NCBI GenBank assembly: GCA_001804785.1
Contig: MHBG01000022.1
Coordinates: forward strand, 1 to 36,479
Reading direction: 5' to 3'
DNA from: Lentisphaerae bacterium GWF2_45_14
GTDB lineage: Bacteria > Verrucomicrobiota > Lentisphaeria > Victivallales > GWF2-45-14
Length of the DNA: 36,479 nucleotides
A program made the position numbers and the translations under genes. The first letter of the stretch is position 1. Every line of letters starts with the position of its first letter. Shown here one piece after another: positions 1 through 7,799 of the stretch. The notes below the pieces were generated by a model, which had not been told where the DNA came from, ran no database searches, and saw only the letters and a program-made list of their open reading frames with translations.

Positions 1-2
1 AG

Positions 3-299
3 GAAATGATGAGAGCTGTCTTGAATCACAAAGACGGTTTTGCTCTGCTTGACGTTCTCCAGCCATGCGTTTCTTTCAATCATATCAACACTTTTAAATG
101 GTATAAAGAAAGAATAATCCCTCTGGACAGCAAGCACGACCCATTCGATCGGGAAGCGGCATTGAGAATCGCACTGTCCCGGGAAGATAAGATTCCCATA
201 GGAATAATTTACCAAAGCAAACGGGCAAGCTTCGAGTCCAGCCTTGAAGTCCTTGCCGACGGCCCTTTAATCGACAGATACGAAAAGAACGAACCATAA
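3..299 (+). CDS. 2-oxoacid:ferredoxin oxidoreductase, beta subunit (3' end, partial)
   Basis: The reading frame is open to the left edge, so this is the C-terminal part (about 98 residues) of a longer gene. The segment with DVLQPCVSFN, then NTFKWYKERI, then KIPIGIIYQ matches the end of the thiamine-diphosphate-binding beta subunit of 2-oxoacid (pyruvate or 2-oxoglutarate type) ferredoxin oxidoreductases. These enzymes decarboxylate 2-oxoacids to acyl-CoA and reduce ferredoxin in the cytoplasm of anaerobes. The stop lies 19 bases before the superoxide reductase start, so co-transcription with the redox genes downstream is likely. The substrate cannot be told from this fragment. The family call is fairly sure. 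Confidence 0.82.
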   Translation, partial: EMMRAVLNHKDGFALLDVLQPCVSFNHINTFKWYKERIIPLDSKHDPFDREAALRIALSREDKIPIGIIYQSKRASFESSLEVLADGPLIDRYEKNEP

Positions 300-318
300 C
301 TCAAAAAGGAGAAAGACA

Positions 319-726
319 ATGAATTGCATGAGCAGTCTCTATCAGAATGCCGACTGGAAAACTGAAAAGCACGTACCGGTCATCGACGCGCCGGATGAAA
401 TCGGCGCCGGAGAAATTTGTAAAATCAACGTCAGCGTTGGAAAGGAAGTCGCTCATCCGAATAAAACGGAACATCATATCCGTTGGATCGAGGTCTATTT
501 CAAAGCCGATGATGCGAAATTTCCCGTCCAATTAGGCAGAATTGAATTCTGTTCGCATGGAGAATCCGTCGAAGGGCCCGACAAAGGCGGAATATATACC
601 CATCATTGTGCGTCAATATGTTTTAAGACCGAGAAGCCGGGCACAATTTTCGCCGCCGCATATTGCAACATTCACGGCTTATGGGAAAGTTCAAAGAAAT
701 TGTCCGTCAAGAAAAATGTTTCTTAA
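319..726 (+). CDS. superoxide reductase (neelaredoxin type)
   Basis: 135 residues. It reduces superoxide to hydrogen peroxide at a mononuclear iron centre in the cytoplasm, without making oxygen. The active-site signatures are visible: E16-K17-H18 in EKHVP, H46 in HPNKT, H52/H53 in EHHIRWIE, and C116/H119 in YCNIHGLW, giving the four-His, one-Cys iron site plus the catalytic Glu and Lys. There is no N-terminal desulforedoxin-type Cys4 domain, so it is the one-iron neelaredoxin class rather than desulfoferrodoxin. AAGGAG lies 7 bases before the ATG and fixes the start. A ferredoxin gene follows 14 bases later and could be its electron donor (inference). Confidence 0.95.
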   Translation: MNCMSSLYQNADWKTEKHVPVIDAPDEIGAGEICKINVSVGKEVAHPNKTEHHIRWIEVYFKADDAKFPVQLGRIEFCSHGESVEGPDKGGIYTHHCASICFKTEKPGTIFAAAYCNIHGLWESSKKLSVKKNVS

Positions 727-740
727 GGGAAGGACAGAAA

Positions 741-926
741 ATGAAAGCGAATGTAAATGAAGATACCTGTATCGGCTGCGGACTCTGCGCAGATACTTGC
801 CCTGAAGTTTTTGTGATGGAAAATTCTATTGCAAAAGTAAAAGTTCCGGAGGTACCCCCGGAATACGGGGACTGTTGCCGGGAAGCAGCAGACGAATGTC
901 CTGTAGAAGCTATATCGATAGACTGA
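741..926 (+). CDS. single [4Fe-4S] ferredoxin
   Basis: 61 residues from the ATG preceded by AAGGGAAGGA. A longer in-frame start exists upstream at 663, but it lies inside the superoxide reductase gene and lacks a convincing ribosome site. Cluster ligands are C10, C13 and C16 in CIGCGLCADTCP and C53 in the terminal CP motif. C20 and C45 sit where the Thermotoga maritima-type ferredoxin forms a disulfide in place of a second cluster. It is a low-potential electron carrier. Its position between superoxide reductase and the ferritin-like/encapsulin pair suggests it feeds electrons either to superoxide reduction or to iron mobilisation (inference). It could also simply serve the oxidoreductase upstream. 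Confidence 0.93.
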   Translation: MKANVNEDTCIGCGLCADTCPEVFVMENSIAKVKVPEVPPEYGDCCREAADECPVEAISID

Positions 927-944
927 TACAGAAAGGAAAAGATC

Positions 945-1310
945 ATGGCAGAATTTTTATATCCATTCCAAACATTAATTCCGGAGCGGAAATTAAGCGG
1001 ACGTGAGCTGTCCAGATGTATCCGCCAGGCACTGGTCGGAGAAGAAGAGGCTATCCATCTTTACGAAGCAATGGCGGATGCCGCAGATGACCCGCTTGCC
1101 CAAGCTGTACTTCAGGATATTGCGGATGAGGAACGCGTCCACGCCGGAGAATTTCAGCGGCTGCTGAATATAATGCTGCCGGATGAGGAAAAATTCCTCA
1201 ACCAGGGCGCAGAGGAAGTCGATGAACTGGCCGGAACAGTCCGGAAAGTCGATGAGTCTCCGCAAAAGGAAGAAAATAAAGCAATTCCGGTTCCGGGCGA
1301 TTGCAGATAA
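945..1310 (+). CDS. ferritin-like protein, probable encapsulin cargo
   Basis: 121 residues. Two helices carry E33 (VGEEEAIHLYE) and E63-x-x-H66 (DEERVHAGEF), the half-site of a di-iron ferroxidase that forms between subunits in encapsulated ferritins. The pattern is closest, from memory, to the ferritin-like domain fused to the N-terminus of Pyrococcus encapsulin, including the following acidic EEVDEL segment. Residues 96-121 are a charged, probably flexible tail ending in PVPGDCR. That tail does not match known loading peptides such as LTVGSLR or GDLGIRKL. The shell gene begins 22 bases downstream, so co-production is expected. The start is supported by GAAAGGA upstream. Expected role: oxidise and store iron inside the shell. 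Confidence 0.88.
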   Translation: MAEFLYPFQTLIPERKLSGRELSRCIRQALVGEEEAIHLYEAMADAADDPLAQAVLQDIADEERVHAGEFQRLLNIMLPDEEKFLNQGAEEVDELAGTVRKVDESPQKEENKAIPVPGDCR

Positions 1311-1332
1311 AAAAACAGGAAAGGAAATAATC

Positions 1333-2142
1333 ATGTCTGAAATATATCTTCAACGGGAAGCCGCTCCATTTTCAGGAGAAGTATGGAATCAGATCGACGC
1401 GGTCGTCGTCGAAGCCGCCAGAAGCCAGCTTTGCGGCAGACGGCTTCTTATGGTGGAAGGGCCTTTAGGACTTGGACTTAAGTCCATAAGCAATAAGGAT
1501 TCGCAGATCAAGACGAAAGATGACGTTACAGTTATGCTGAGTTCATCTCTGCCTCTAGCCATGATCCAGAAGAACTTTGTTCTCGGGGTCAGGGATATTG
1601 CCGCCTTCGAGTGTGACAGGATTGCAATTGATCTGGGGGCTGCCGTTACAGCGGCTCACGTCTGCGCCCGGCAGGAAAATGAATTCATATTCTCCGGATT
1701 GAAAGGCCATTTTCAGGGACTGTTTAATGTCCCCGGTGTGCAAATATGTAAAATTAAAACATGGAACGAAGTCGGCAGAGCCGTGGAAGATGTGATCCAG
1801 TCGGTAAATATGCTGGATGCCGCAGGATTCCATGGACCCTTCTCGCTGGGACTGAGACCTGATCTTTATAACAGCTTGTTTCACCGTTACCAACAGGGAA
1901 ACACAACCGAGATCGAGCACTTGAAAGAATTGATTTCCGGCGGGATATTCAAGATGCCGGGTTTACCATCCGCCGGAATACTGGCTGCCTGCGGCAAGCA
2001 GTTTGCATCTATATTGCTGGGACAGGATTTGATGACGGGATTTGTAGGGTCTGTTACTGGCGGATACGAATTCAGCATAACTGAAAGTTTCATTCTGCGC
2101 ATGCTTGCGCCGGAAGCATTTTGTATTATGAAAGCTGGATGA
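1333..2142 (+). CDS. encapsulin shell protein (family 1, linocin M18/CFP29 type)
   Basis: 269 residues, close to the 265 of Thermotoga maritima encapsulin. It self-assembles into an HK97-fold icosahedral nanocompartment in the cytoplasm. Landmarks: N-terminal APFSGEVWNQID, then GRRLLMVEGPLG, the central SLPLAMIQKNFVL, and the C-terminal LGQDLMTGF and ITESFILRMLAPEAF, all typical of the family in the same order. The frame is open back to 1183 within the ferritin-like gene. However, AGGAAAGGA sits just before the ATG at 1333, and the product from there begins exactly where family members begin. Together with the preceding gene it should form an iron-storing compartment. The fold and family are highly confident. 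Confidence 0.95.
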   Translation: MSEIYLQREAAPFSGEVWNQIDAVVVEAARSQLCGRRLLMVEGPLGLGLKSISNKDSQIKTKDDVTVMLSSSLPLAMIQKNFVLGVRDIAAFECDRIAIDLGAAVTAAHVCARQENEFIFSGLKGHFQGLFNVPGVQICKIKTWNEVGRAVEDVIQSVNMLDAAGFHGPFSLGLRPDLYNSLFHRYQQGNTTEIEHLKELISGGIFKMPGLPSAGILAACGKQFASILLGQDLMTGFVGSVTGGYEFSITESFILRMLAPEAFCIMKAG

Positions 2143-2193
2143 ACCAAGGCCTTTTTACTGATAAATAAGGTGAGAAACATAGGAGATACGATT

Positions 2194-2916
2194 ATGACGC
2201 GGATTCTGAGAGATGTAAAAAAAATTCTGTTAGGTATGTCGGCATTCAGCTTTCTTGCAGTTCTTTCATATGGAGCCGAAGCTGTCAAGGATGCCTGTGT
2301 TTTCTCGCCTTTACCTTATTCTGAAACAGCTCTTGAACCCTATATTTCGTCCAGAACCTTGAGTTTCCATTATGGAAAACATTACAAAGGCTATGTGGAT
2401 AAGGCTAACGCATTGATTAAAAACAGTCCTTATGAACCCATTCCATTGGTAGAAATAATTGTAAAATGTTATAATTCCCCTTCAGATGAACTTGCTCGTA
2501 ACATTTTTAACAATGCTTCACAGGCATGGAATCATGATTTCTTCTGGAAATGCATGAAACCGAATGGTGGAGGCAAGCCTTCCGGCAAACTCGCGGAATT
2601 AATAAATGCCTCTTTCGGCTCCTTCGAAAAATTCAAGGAAAAATTTATCGAGGGGGGCCTTACACAGTTCGGAAGCGGGTGGGTATGGCTTGCGTTCGAC
2701 GGTAAAAAATTGGTCATCACTAAAAGCCTCAATGCGGCAAGTCCATGGGTTATGAATATGAAACCGCTACTCACATGCGATGTATGGGAACACGCTTATT
2801 ACCTTGACTATCAAAACAGAAGGATAGATTTCGTAAAGGCTTTTCTCGAACATCTGGTGAACTGGGATTTTGTTGAAACACAAATTCCCGACAATATAAA
2901 GAAAATCGCAAAATAG
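2194..2916 (+). CDS. sodB: Fe-type superoxide dismutase with signal peptide
   Basis: 240 residues. Metal ligands H59 (SFHYGKHY), H114 (AWNHDFFW), D196 and H200 (DVWEHAYY) are all present. Q110 in NNASQAWNH is the position and residue expected of iron rather than manganese enzymes. An N-terminal extension with a basic start and a hydrophobic stretch (LLGMSAFSFLAVLSYGAEA) looks like a Sec signal peptide, so the enzyme probably acts outside the cytoplasm. I chose the ATG at 2194, with AGGAG 8 bases upstream, over a GTG at 2170. It follows the encapsulin gene by 51 bases and may share its transcript. It converts superoxide to peroxide and oxygen, complementing the cytoplasmic superoxide reductase. 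Confidence 0.92.
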   Translation: MTRILRDVKKILLGMSAFSFLAVLSYGAEAVKDACVFSPLPYSETALEPYISSRTLSFHYGKHYKGYVDKANALIKNSPYEPIPLVEIIVKCYNSPSDELARNIFNNASQAWNHDFFWKCMKPNGGGKPSGKLAELINASFGSFEKFKEKFIEGGLTQFGSGWVWLAFDGKKLVITKSLNAASPWVMNMKPLLTCDVWEHAYYLDYQNRRIDFVKAFLEHLVNWDFVETQIPDNIKKIAK

Positions 2917-2959
2917 GGAAAATACCCTCACGTTCGAATTCTTGGATTTCGATTATTTT

Positions 2960-2993
2960 AAGCACGTGCGGTCTAAGGTCTGTGCTTGCTTTA
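2960..2993. terminator. possible bidirectional terminator
   Basis: In the 79-base gap between two convergent genes, AAGCAC (2960-2965) can pair with GTGCTT (2982-2987), with T/A-rich sequence on both sides. The stem is short and the loop long, so this is weak support for a shared terminator. Confidence 0.3.
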
Positions 2994-2995
2994 AA

Positions 2996-4396
2996 TTAAT
3001 TTTTCCTTGAGATTTTTCTGTAAAGGGTGGAACGGCTTATCCCTAACTTTCGGGCAGCATGAGTCAGATTTCCACCGGTTACGTCCATGGCTTTTTCAAT
3101 AAGCATGTTTTCCGCGTCTTCAATCTTAGCTATATTTGAGTACAGATTTTGATTGTCGGGGAAAGTCTCGCTCAAGTTCGCCCGACTTGATGTTGAATAA
3201 TTCTGGAAATAATTCAACATTATTTTCCCGAACGGCGGACTGCTTATCGCGTCAAAAATTATTCCTTCCAATTCTCTTATATTGCCTGGAAAAGAATATT
3301 CCCTGAGGAGTTCCGTCAAGCCATCGGGAACTTTGGGAATAGACACTCCGAGTTCTTTTGACGACTTTTCTATGAAAAAGTTGACCAGCGGTGCAATATC
3401 ACTTGTACGTTCCCGAAGCGGAGGCAAATGAATATGGTGCTTGTTAAGTCTGTAATAGAGGTCTTTTCTGAAAGTTCCATTGTCCTTCATTTCCGCCAGA
3501 TTTTTATTGCTGGCCGTCACTATTCTCGCACTTGCTTTGGCGGGAGTGTCAGAACCGAGCGTATAGTATTCATTTTCCTGCATCAGGCGCAGAAGCTTGA
3601 CCTGAGAACTGTCCTTTAAATCGCCTATTTCATCCAGAAACAATGTTCCTCCAGAGGCATTTTCGACAAGACCTTTCCTGGCTTCATGCGCGCCCGTATA
3701 AGCTCCGGCCCTGTGCCCGAAAAGAGTATCAGAGAATGTGGTATCATCAAGTCCTGCCACATTTATTGAGACGAACTGTCCTTTTCGACCACTTGCCTTA
3801 TGTACGGCCTCAGCTATGAGCTCTTTTCCCGTCCCCGTCTCACCCGTAATCAGAACGGGCTGGGAAGTGACGGAAATAGAATCAACATAACGAAAAATGG
3901 AAAACATTGATTCGGAATCAGTGATTATTTTTTGATATAGCGGGAGATTTTCAACACAGCCTTCGAGAAGGGAATTCTGCAAGCGGATATTTTCATTCTC
4001 AAGGGCTCGAAGCTTAAGGGCATTGCGTATGGTGATAATGAACCTTGTCCGCTCGATGGGTTTCACAAGATAATCGTACGCGCCTTTTTTCATACATTCA
4101 ACAACAATACTCACATCGTTGAATGCCGTTGCGACTATTATGGGAACTTCCGGATATCCGGACGACAGTTTTTCTAGGAGTTCCTGTCCGGAAATCCCCC
4201 GCATACCAAGGTCCAATATAATCAGCGAGACCTTTTTCTCTTTAAAGAAATCAACGGCGGCCTGCCCGCTCGTAAGTAGAGCGACATTATTGAAACCCTC
4301 CTTCTTGAGAAGCATTTCATAAGTTTGAAGTGTTCGAACCTCATCATCCACCAGCAGAATGGGAAAATGAGGATTTTCAATCAAGGGTTCATTCAT
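2996..4396 (-). CDS. sigma-54-dependent response regulator (NtrC family)
   Basis: 466 residues in three domains. The receiver (about 12-125) has acidic residues D17/D18, phospho-acceptor D62, T90 and K112. The AAA+ domain has Walker A GETGTGKE (185-192), the sigma-54-contacting loop GAYTGA (231-236, Tyr variant of GAFTGA) and Walker B GGTLFLDEIGD. The C-terminus carries a Fis-type helix-turn-helix (ARKLGISRSTLYRKI). It activates sigma-54 promoters when phosphorylated. GGGAGGG precedes the ATG. No histidine kinase lies beside it, so its partner is elsewhere. It follows the 1089-residue lipoprotein gene by 62 bases on the same strand and may be the last gene of the carbohydrate operon (inference). 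Its targets are unknown. Confidence 0.93.
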   Translation of the reverse strand: MNEPLIENPHFPILLVDDEVRTLQTYEMLLKKEGFNNVALLTSGQAAVDFFKEKKVSLIILDLGMRGISGQELLEKLSSGYPEVPIIVATAFNDVSIVVECMKKGAYDYLVKPIERTRFIITIRNALKLRALENENIRLQNSLLEGCVENLPLYQKIITDSESMFSIFRYVDSISVTSQPVLITGETGTGKELIAEAVHKASGRKGQFVSINVAGLDDTTFSDTLFGHRAGAYTGAHEARKGLVENASGGTLFLDEIGDLKDSSQVKLLRLMQENEYYTLGSDTPAKASARIVTASNKNLAEMKDNGTFRKDLYYRLNKHHIHLPPLRERTSDIAPLVNFFIEKSSKELGVSIPKVPDGLTELLREYSFPGNIRELEGIIFDAISSPPFGKIMLNYFQNYSTSSRANLSETFPDNQNLYSNIAKIEDAENMLIEKAMDVTGGNLTHAARKLGISRSTLYRKISRKN

Positions 4397-4458
4397 AGCA
4401 TCCCTCCCGGTCGGCTATAAAATACGCCCCGAACTCTCTTTGTTCAAATCAATACTGC

Positions 4459-7400
4459 TTATGGTATGCGGCTGATGACCAAATCGGTTTGGTACTCGAT
4501 CTTTTCGCCGAACTTGAGTTCTATTTCCGTACTCAGAAATTCTATTGTAAAATAGTCCAGAGAACTCCAGACCATAAATCCCGCAGTATGGTCTTTTTGT
4601 GAGACGAATTGCATTGCCGTGTCGGCGGTTGTGACGCTGACAGGAGAAAAATCCCATTTTTCAGGCATTACTTTCCCCGGCAGCAACGTATATTTACTTA
4701 TTCCCTTTCCCAGTATCAGACGGGTTGACGGACCCGCCGCCGGAATGGAGATATTATTATATTTAATTTGAGAAATATCTGTTAGTGACACACTTTTCGC
4801 ATTGCCGATGCGTGGAAAGTTTGAAACCCTAAAATTTATTTTCAGCGTCTTCTTTTCAACGTTACGGTTTACGAGTTGATATCTTGTTTTAATCATCTTT
4901 CCATTTTGTTCCAAAGATACAGTTTTGGTTATTTCCAACCCGACAGGGACAATGGAGTCGGCGTTGGCGCTTTCTTCGGGAGGCACGCGGTAGAAAAGTT
5001 CGACTTTGGGAATGCCCTTTTCGATGACTGTTTTTTTCAAAGTGTAACGGTAAGAACTGTGTCCCGCGTTATTAAAGAGGATAAGCTTGTCAAGGAAACC
5101 GCGGCTGCCATTATGGAGCAGAGAGTCATTTTTGCCGTATACCAATCCTGTGACCGAAGCTCGTTCATCAAGATTGATATAAGCAGACGTCTCAGCTTTG
5201 GTCAGCTTCAACAGTGAATTTTTATCTGGCAGGAGAAATCCCCACGCTATTTCAGCATCCCCGCTTTTTTGATTTGGAAAGCGGTCAATGATGCTGTTTT
5301 TTAAATTCCTTCTGCCCTTCTCTAGACGGCTTTTGATATCAGACTGTTCAAGCGTCCCCGAAGCGTTCGGCTTATTTTGGGTTATTTCAATAAGTTTTAC
5401 ATCTTCACGGCCTATTTCGACCAGAAAACCGTTAACAGGATCGGCTGAGGAATAAATCAAGTCACGGTTAATTTCACGCACAAAATAATCCGCCCTGTCC
5501 AGCCCCGGCAAGGCGACTTTGGCAATTAAATCATCATTCTCGTCATAATTGAATAGCGCCACCAGATAATTTCCATTCTTTTCCCAGGTCACGCTCCTAA
5601 TTGTACTCGAAAAGTCAGGCTCCGTCACGGTAATAGACTGAGTTCCATCTTTGATCTCTCTTTCAAACACATTCTCCGGAGAAAACTGCGACATTGAGTC
5701 AACCCGTCTTCCCAAATAATATTTTTCAGACTGGGACACAAGAGAGATCCCGTCGGCTATGCTCTGCAAGTACTTGCCGTCAAGTCCATCTCCGGGCCAA
5801 AAACCGATCCCCTTACATCCCAATACCGCCGTGGCTAGAATGTTCATTCTGACTTTTTCCGGAGAATACTGACTAAAAAAGCTCACCAGTTCCTCCGCCG
5901 GATCGATCAGTGGGAAATTGGGAGTTTTAAGAGTTTTATTATTAAACTCTATATCATCAAAAAAACGAGTTCCTGAGTAGTACGGCATATTCATAAACAA
6001 ATCGAACTGTCCCTGATCGGCTAACCGGATATCGACACCGCACCATTTAGAGCCGTCTTTTAATTTTAGCGGATCAGTACACAATACAACCGGTATTCCG
6101 GGATAGTTTTCCCTGACGGTATCGGAAAAGTTTTTGAGTATTTTCGCGTACTGCGCCAGCTGATAATCAAACCATACGGCTTTTTGCTTGCCAATCTCCG
6201 CCGCATCAGGAACTTTTTCAAGCTTCGCGAATTTCGCGAAATCCTCGCGGCATTGACGGCAAAAACAGTAATCACTGGTCAAAGGCTCGAAATCCCATAC
6301 TATGCCTTGCGGATTCTTGGTCTCTTTGATGCGTTGCTGAATGTCTCCGGGAACCCATGATGTCCACACAGGGGAATCCTTGTCCTTTGCCATATAACCA
6401 GGACAAACCTCCGTTGGAATATCCTTTCCCAATTCATTTATTTTTAATGGAATTTTTGCCGCGAGTTCCGGATTTTTAGATTTCCAGTTTGAATAGTTGA
6501 AGCCTACGAGAAAATATTTATAAAAATCATTGTCCAGTTGTTTACGAAATTCAGGCACCATTCTTTCCCACGAATACCAGCCCGAGTAAGCATATGGGTT
6601 TTCCGCCAGTCCCATCCAGAATCTATGGTTAGTTTCCCTGACTTCGGGAATATGGCTCCAGGCATAATAAGGATGCCCGATGAGTAACCCGAAATTCTTC
6701 AGTTTATTTTCTCCTGACTTCAACTCCGGCATTACATTGATTTGAAATTCCTTCTCAGGACTTTCATAATCCCCTACGAGGATATGCCAGTATGCTTTGC
6801 CACCGGCAGAATCCGGCTTGGCGCGAAGGTACAGCAGTTCTTTTGCCCAGCTGAATTTGTCAGGCGCGACATTGGGAATAAACGCTTTGTTGACGGATAT
6901 GGTATAGCGATTATAACGTTTGCCGGCGCGCTCTATTTCTTCAACTTTCATCTTATCGGTCTCAGTCATCAGCCATTGCTGAGCGCCTAGGCATTTAATT
7001 TCTTCCGGCAACTCAAATATTATAGTAAGTTTTTCTTTTTTCCCCGGTTTCCCCTTAAGCTGAAAGACCAGTACCGTCGGAAAATCGGCGGCAAGATTAT
7101 ATGTATTGTTTTGAAACTCAACAGGAAACAGCTGGGCCGTTACCGGCGTGATTTTCAGCTCCTCCAATACAACGTCGTCAAACCAGACAGAGCCTTTGGC
7201 ATAGGAGTTGATTAAATAGAGAACGGTTGGCCCGCTAAGTTTCTTTGTCTCAAATTCAAATTCGCTGTTCCGCCAACCGAAGGAACCGTCCGTGTAAACG
7301 CCCACGCCGGAAGGCCCACTCATAAAAATATTTTTCCCATCATTTAGGATTAGCAGCGCCGCGCCGCCTTTTTTTTCTTCGGTGCTTTTGACATCACTGG

Positions 7401-7728
7401 CCTTAATAAAAAATGATACCCGGTATTTGGAATTCGATTTTAACGGTACCTGTTGCTGGAGAAGTGTATATTGCGTTACAGCTGAGTTGGATATCCTTAC
7501 AGAATTTTTCCCATTTTTCGTTTCCACATTATCCAGGTCAACTGAACCGCCGGGTCTCCAAAATGACTTGGCCCATGAAGCGAGGTTATTCTCAAAATCA
7601 CCGTTTTTTAACAGGTTTTCCTTTTTTTCAGGTTTCTTTTCCGGCTGTTTTTCCGGCTGCCCGCCGTTTTGACATCCGGATAGTATAATACACGTGGAAA
7701 TGAGGCTCAAGATTAAGATTTTCTTCAT
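4459..7728 (-). CDS. large surface lipoprotein with sugar-binding module and barrel-like domain
   Basis: 1089 residues. A type II signal peptide with lipobox ILSGC (lipidated C19) is followed by a Lys/Pro/Glu linker. Residues about 38-190 begin NLLKNGDFENN and end with WFDDVVLEEL, the pattern of CBM4/9-like or related jelly-roll carbohydrate-binding modules. Residues about 345-700 look like a TIM-barrel glycosidase-like domain with a strand-end acid in WDFEP (478-482), immediately followed by a Cys cluster CFCRQC (488-493). The remaining 350 or so residues look beta-rich. I do not recognise a defined glycoside hydrolase family. Its place between a GH20-like enzyme and a regulator suggests polysaccharide binding or hydrolysis at the cell surface. 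AAGGA precedes the ATG. Function is inferred only from architecture. Confidence 0.75.
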   Translation of the reverse strand: MKKILILSLISTCIILSGCQNGGQPEKQPEKKPEKKENLLKNGDFENNLASWAKSFWRPGGSVDLDNVETKNGKNSVRISNSAVTQYTLLQQQVPLKSNSKYRVSFFIKASDVKSTEEKKGGAALLILNDGKNIFMSGPSGVGVYTDGSFGWRNSEFEFETKKLSGPTVLYLINSYAKGSVWFDDVVLEELKITPVTAQLFPVEFQNNTYNLAADFPTVLVFQLKGKPGKKEKLTIIFELPEEIKCLGAQQWLMTETDKMKVEEIERAGKRYNRYTISVNKAFIPNVAPDKFSWAKELLYLRAKPDSAGGKAYWHILVGDYESPEKEFQINVMPELKSGENKLKNFGLLIGHPYYAWSHIPEVRETNHRFWMGLAENPYAYSGWYSWERMVPEFRKQLDNDFYKYFLVGFNYSNWKSKNPELAAKIPLKINELGKDIPTEVCPGYMAKDKDSPVWTSWVPGDIQQRIKETKNPQGIVWDFEPLTSDYCFCRQCREDFAKFAKLEKVPDAAEIGKQKAVWFDYQLAQYAKILKNFSDTVRENYPGIPVVLCTDPLKLKDGSKWCGVDIRLADQGQFDLFMNMPYYSGTRFFDDIEFNNKTLKTPNFPLIDPAEELVSFFSQYSPEKVRMNILATAVLGCKGIGFWPGDGLDGKYLQSIADGISLVSQSEKYYLGRRVDSMSQFSPENVFEREIKDGTQSITVTEPDFSSTIRSVTWEKNGNYLVALFNYDENDDLIAKVALPGLDRADYFVREINRDLIYSSADPVNGFLVEIGREDVKLIEITQNKPNASGTLEQSDIKSRLEKGRRNLKNSIIDRFPNQKSGDAEIAWGFLLPDKNSLLKLTKAETSAYINLDERASVTGLVYGKNDSLLHNGSRGFLDKLILFNNAGHSSYRYTLKKTVIEKGIPKVELFYRVPPEESANADSIVPVGLEITKTVSLEQNGKMIKTRYQLVNRNVEKKTLKINFRVSNFPRIGNAKSVSLTDISQIKYNNISIPAAGPSTRLILGKGISKYTLLPGKVMPEKWDFSPVSVTTADTAMQFVSQKDHTAGFMVWSSLDYFTIEFLSTEIELKFGEKIEYQTDLVISRIP

Positions 7729-7799
7729 TTGAGAATCCTTTTAATAATGTTTTAAATTGTTTAAGATTGGCAGGCTTCCTCATTTAAAAGCCCCCAAAA

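Noticed and set aside
1183-1332. A 50-codon in-frame upstream extension of the encapsulin gene, suggesting a fused cargo-shell protein.
   Set aside because: It overlaps the ferritin-like gene in another frame, its peptide is basic and low in complexity, and the ATG at 1333 has a proper ribosome site and gives the family's normal N-terminus.
7729-7799. A sigma-54 promoter upstream of the lipoprotein gene, expected from the neighbouring NtrC-type regulator.
   Set aside because: I found no TGGCAC-N5-TTGC-type pair in this gap; the TTGGCA seen lies on the opposite strand without a proper partner.
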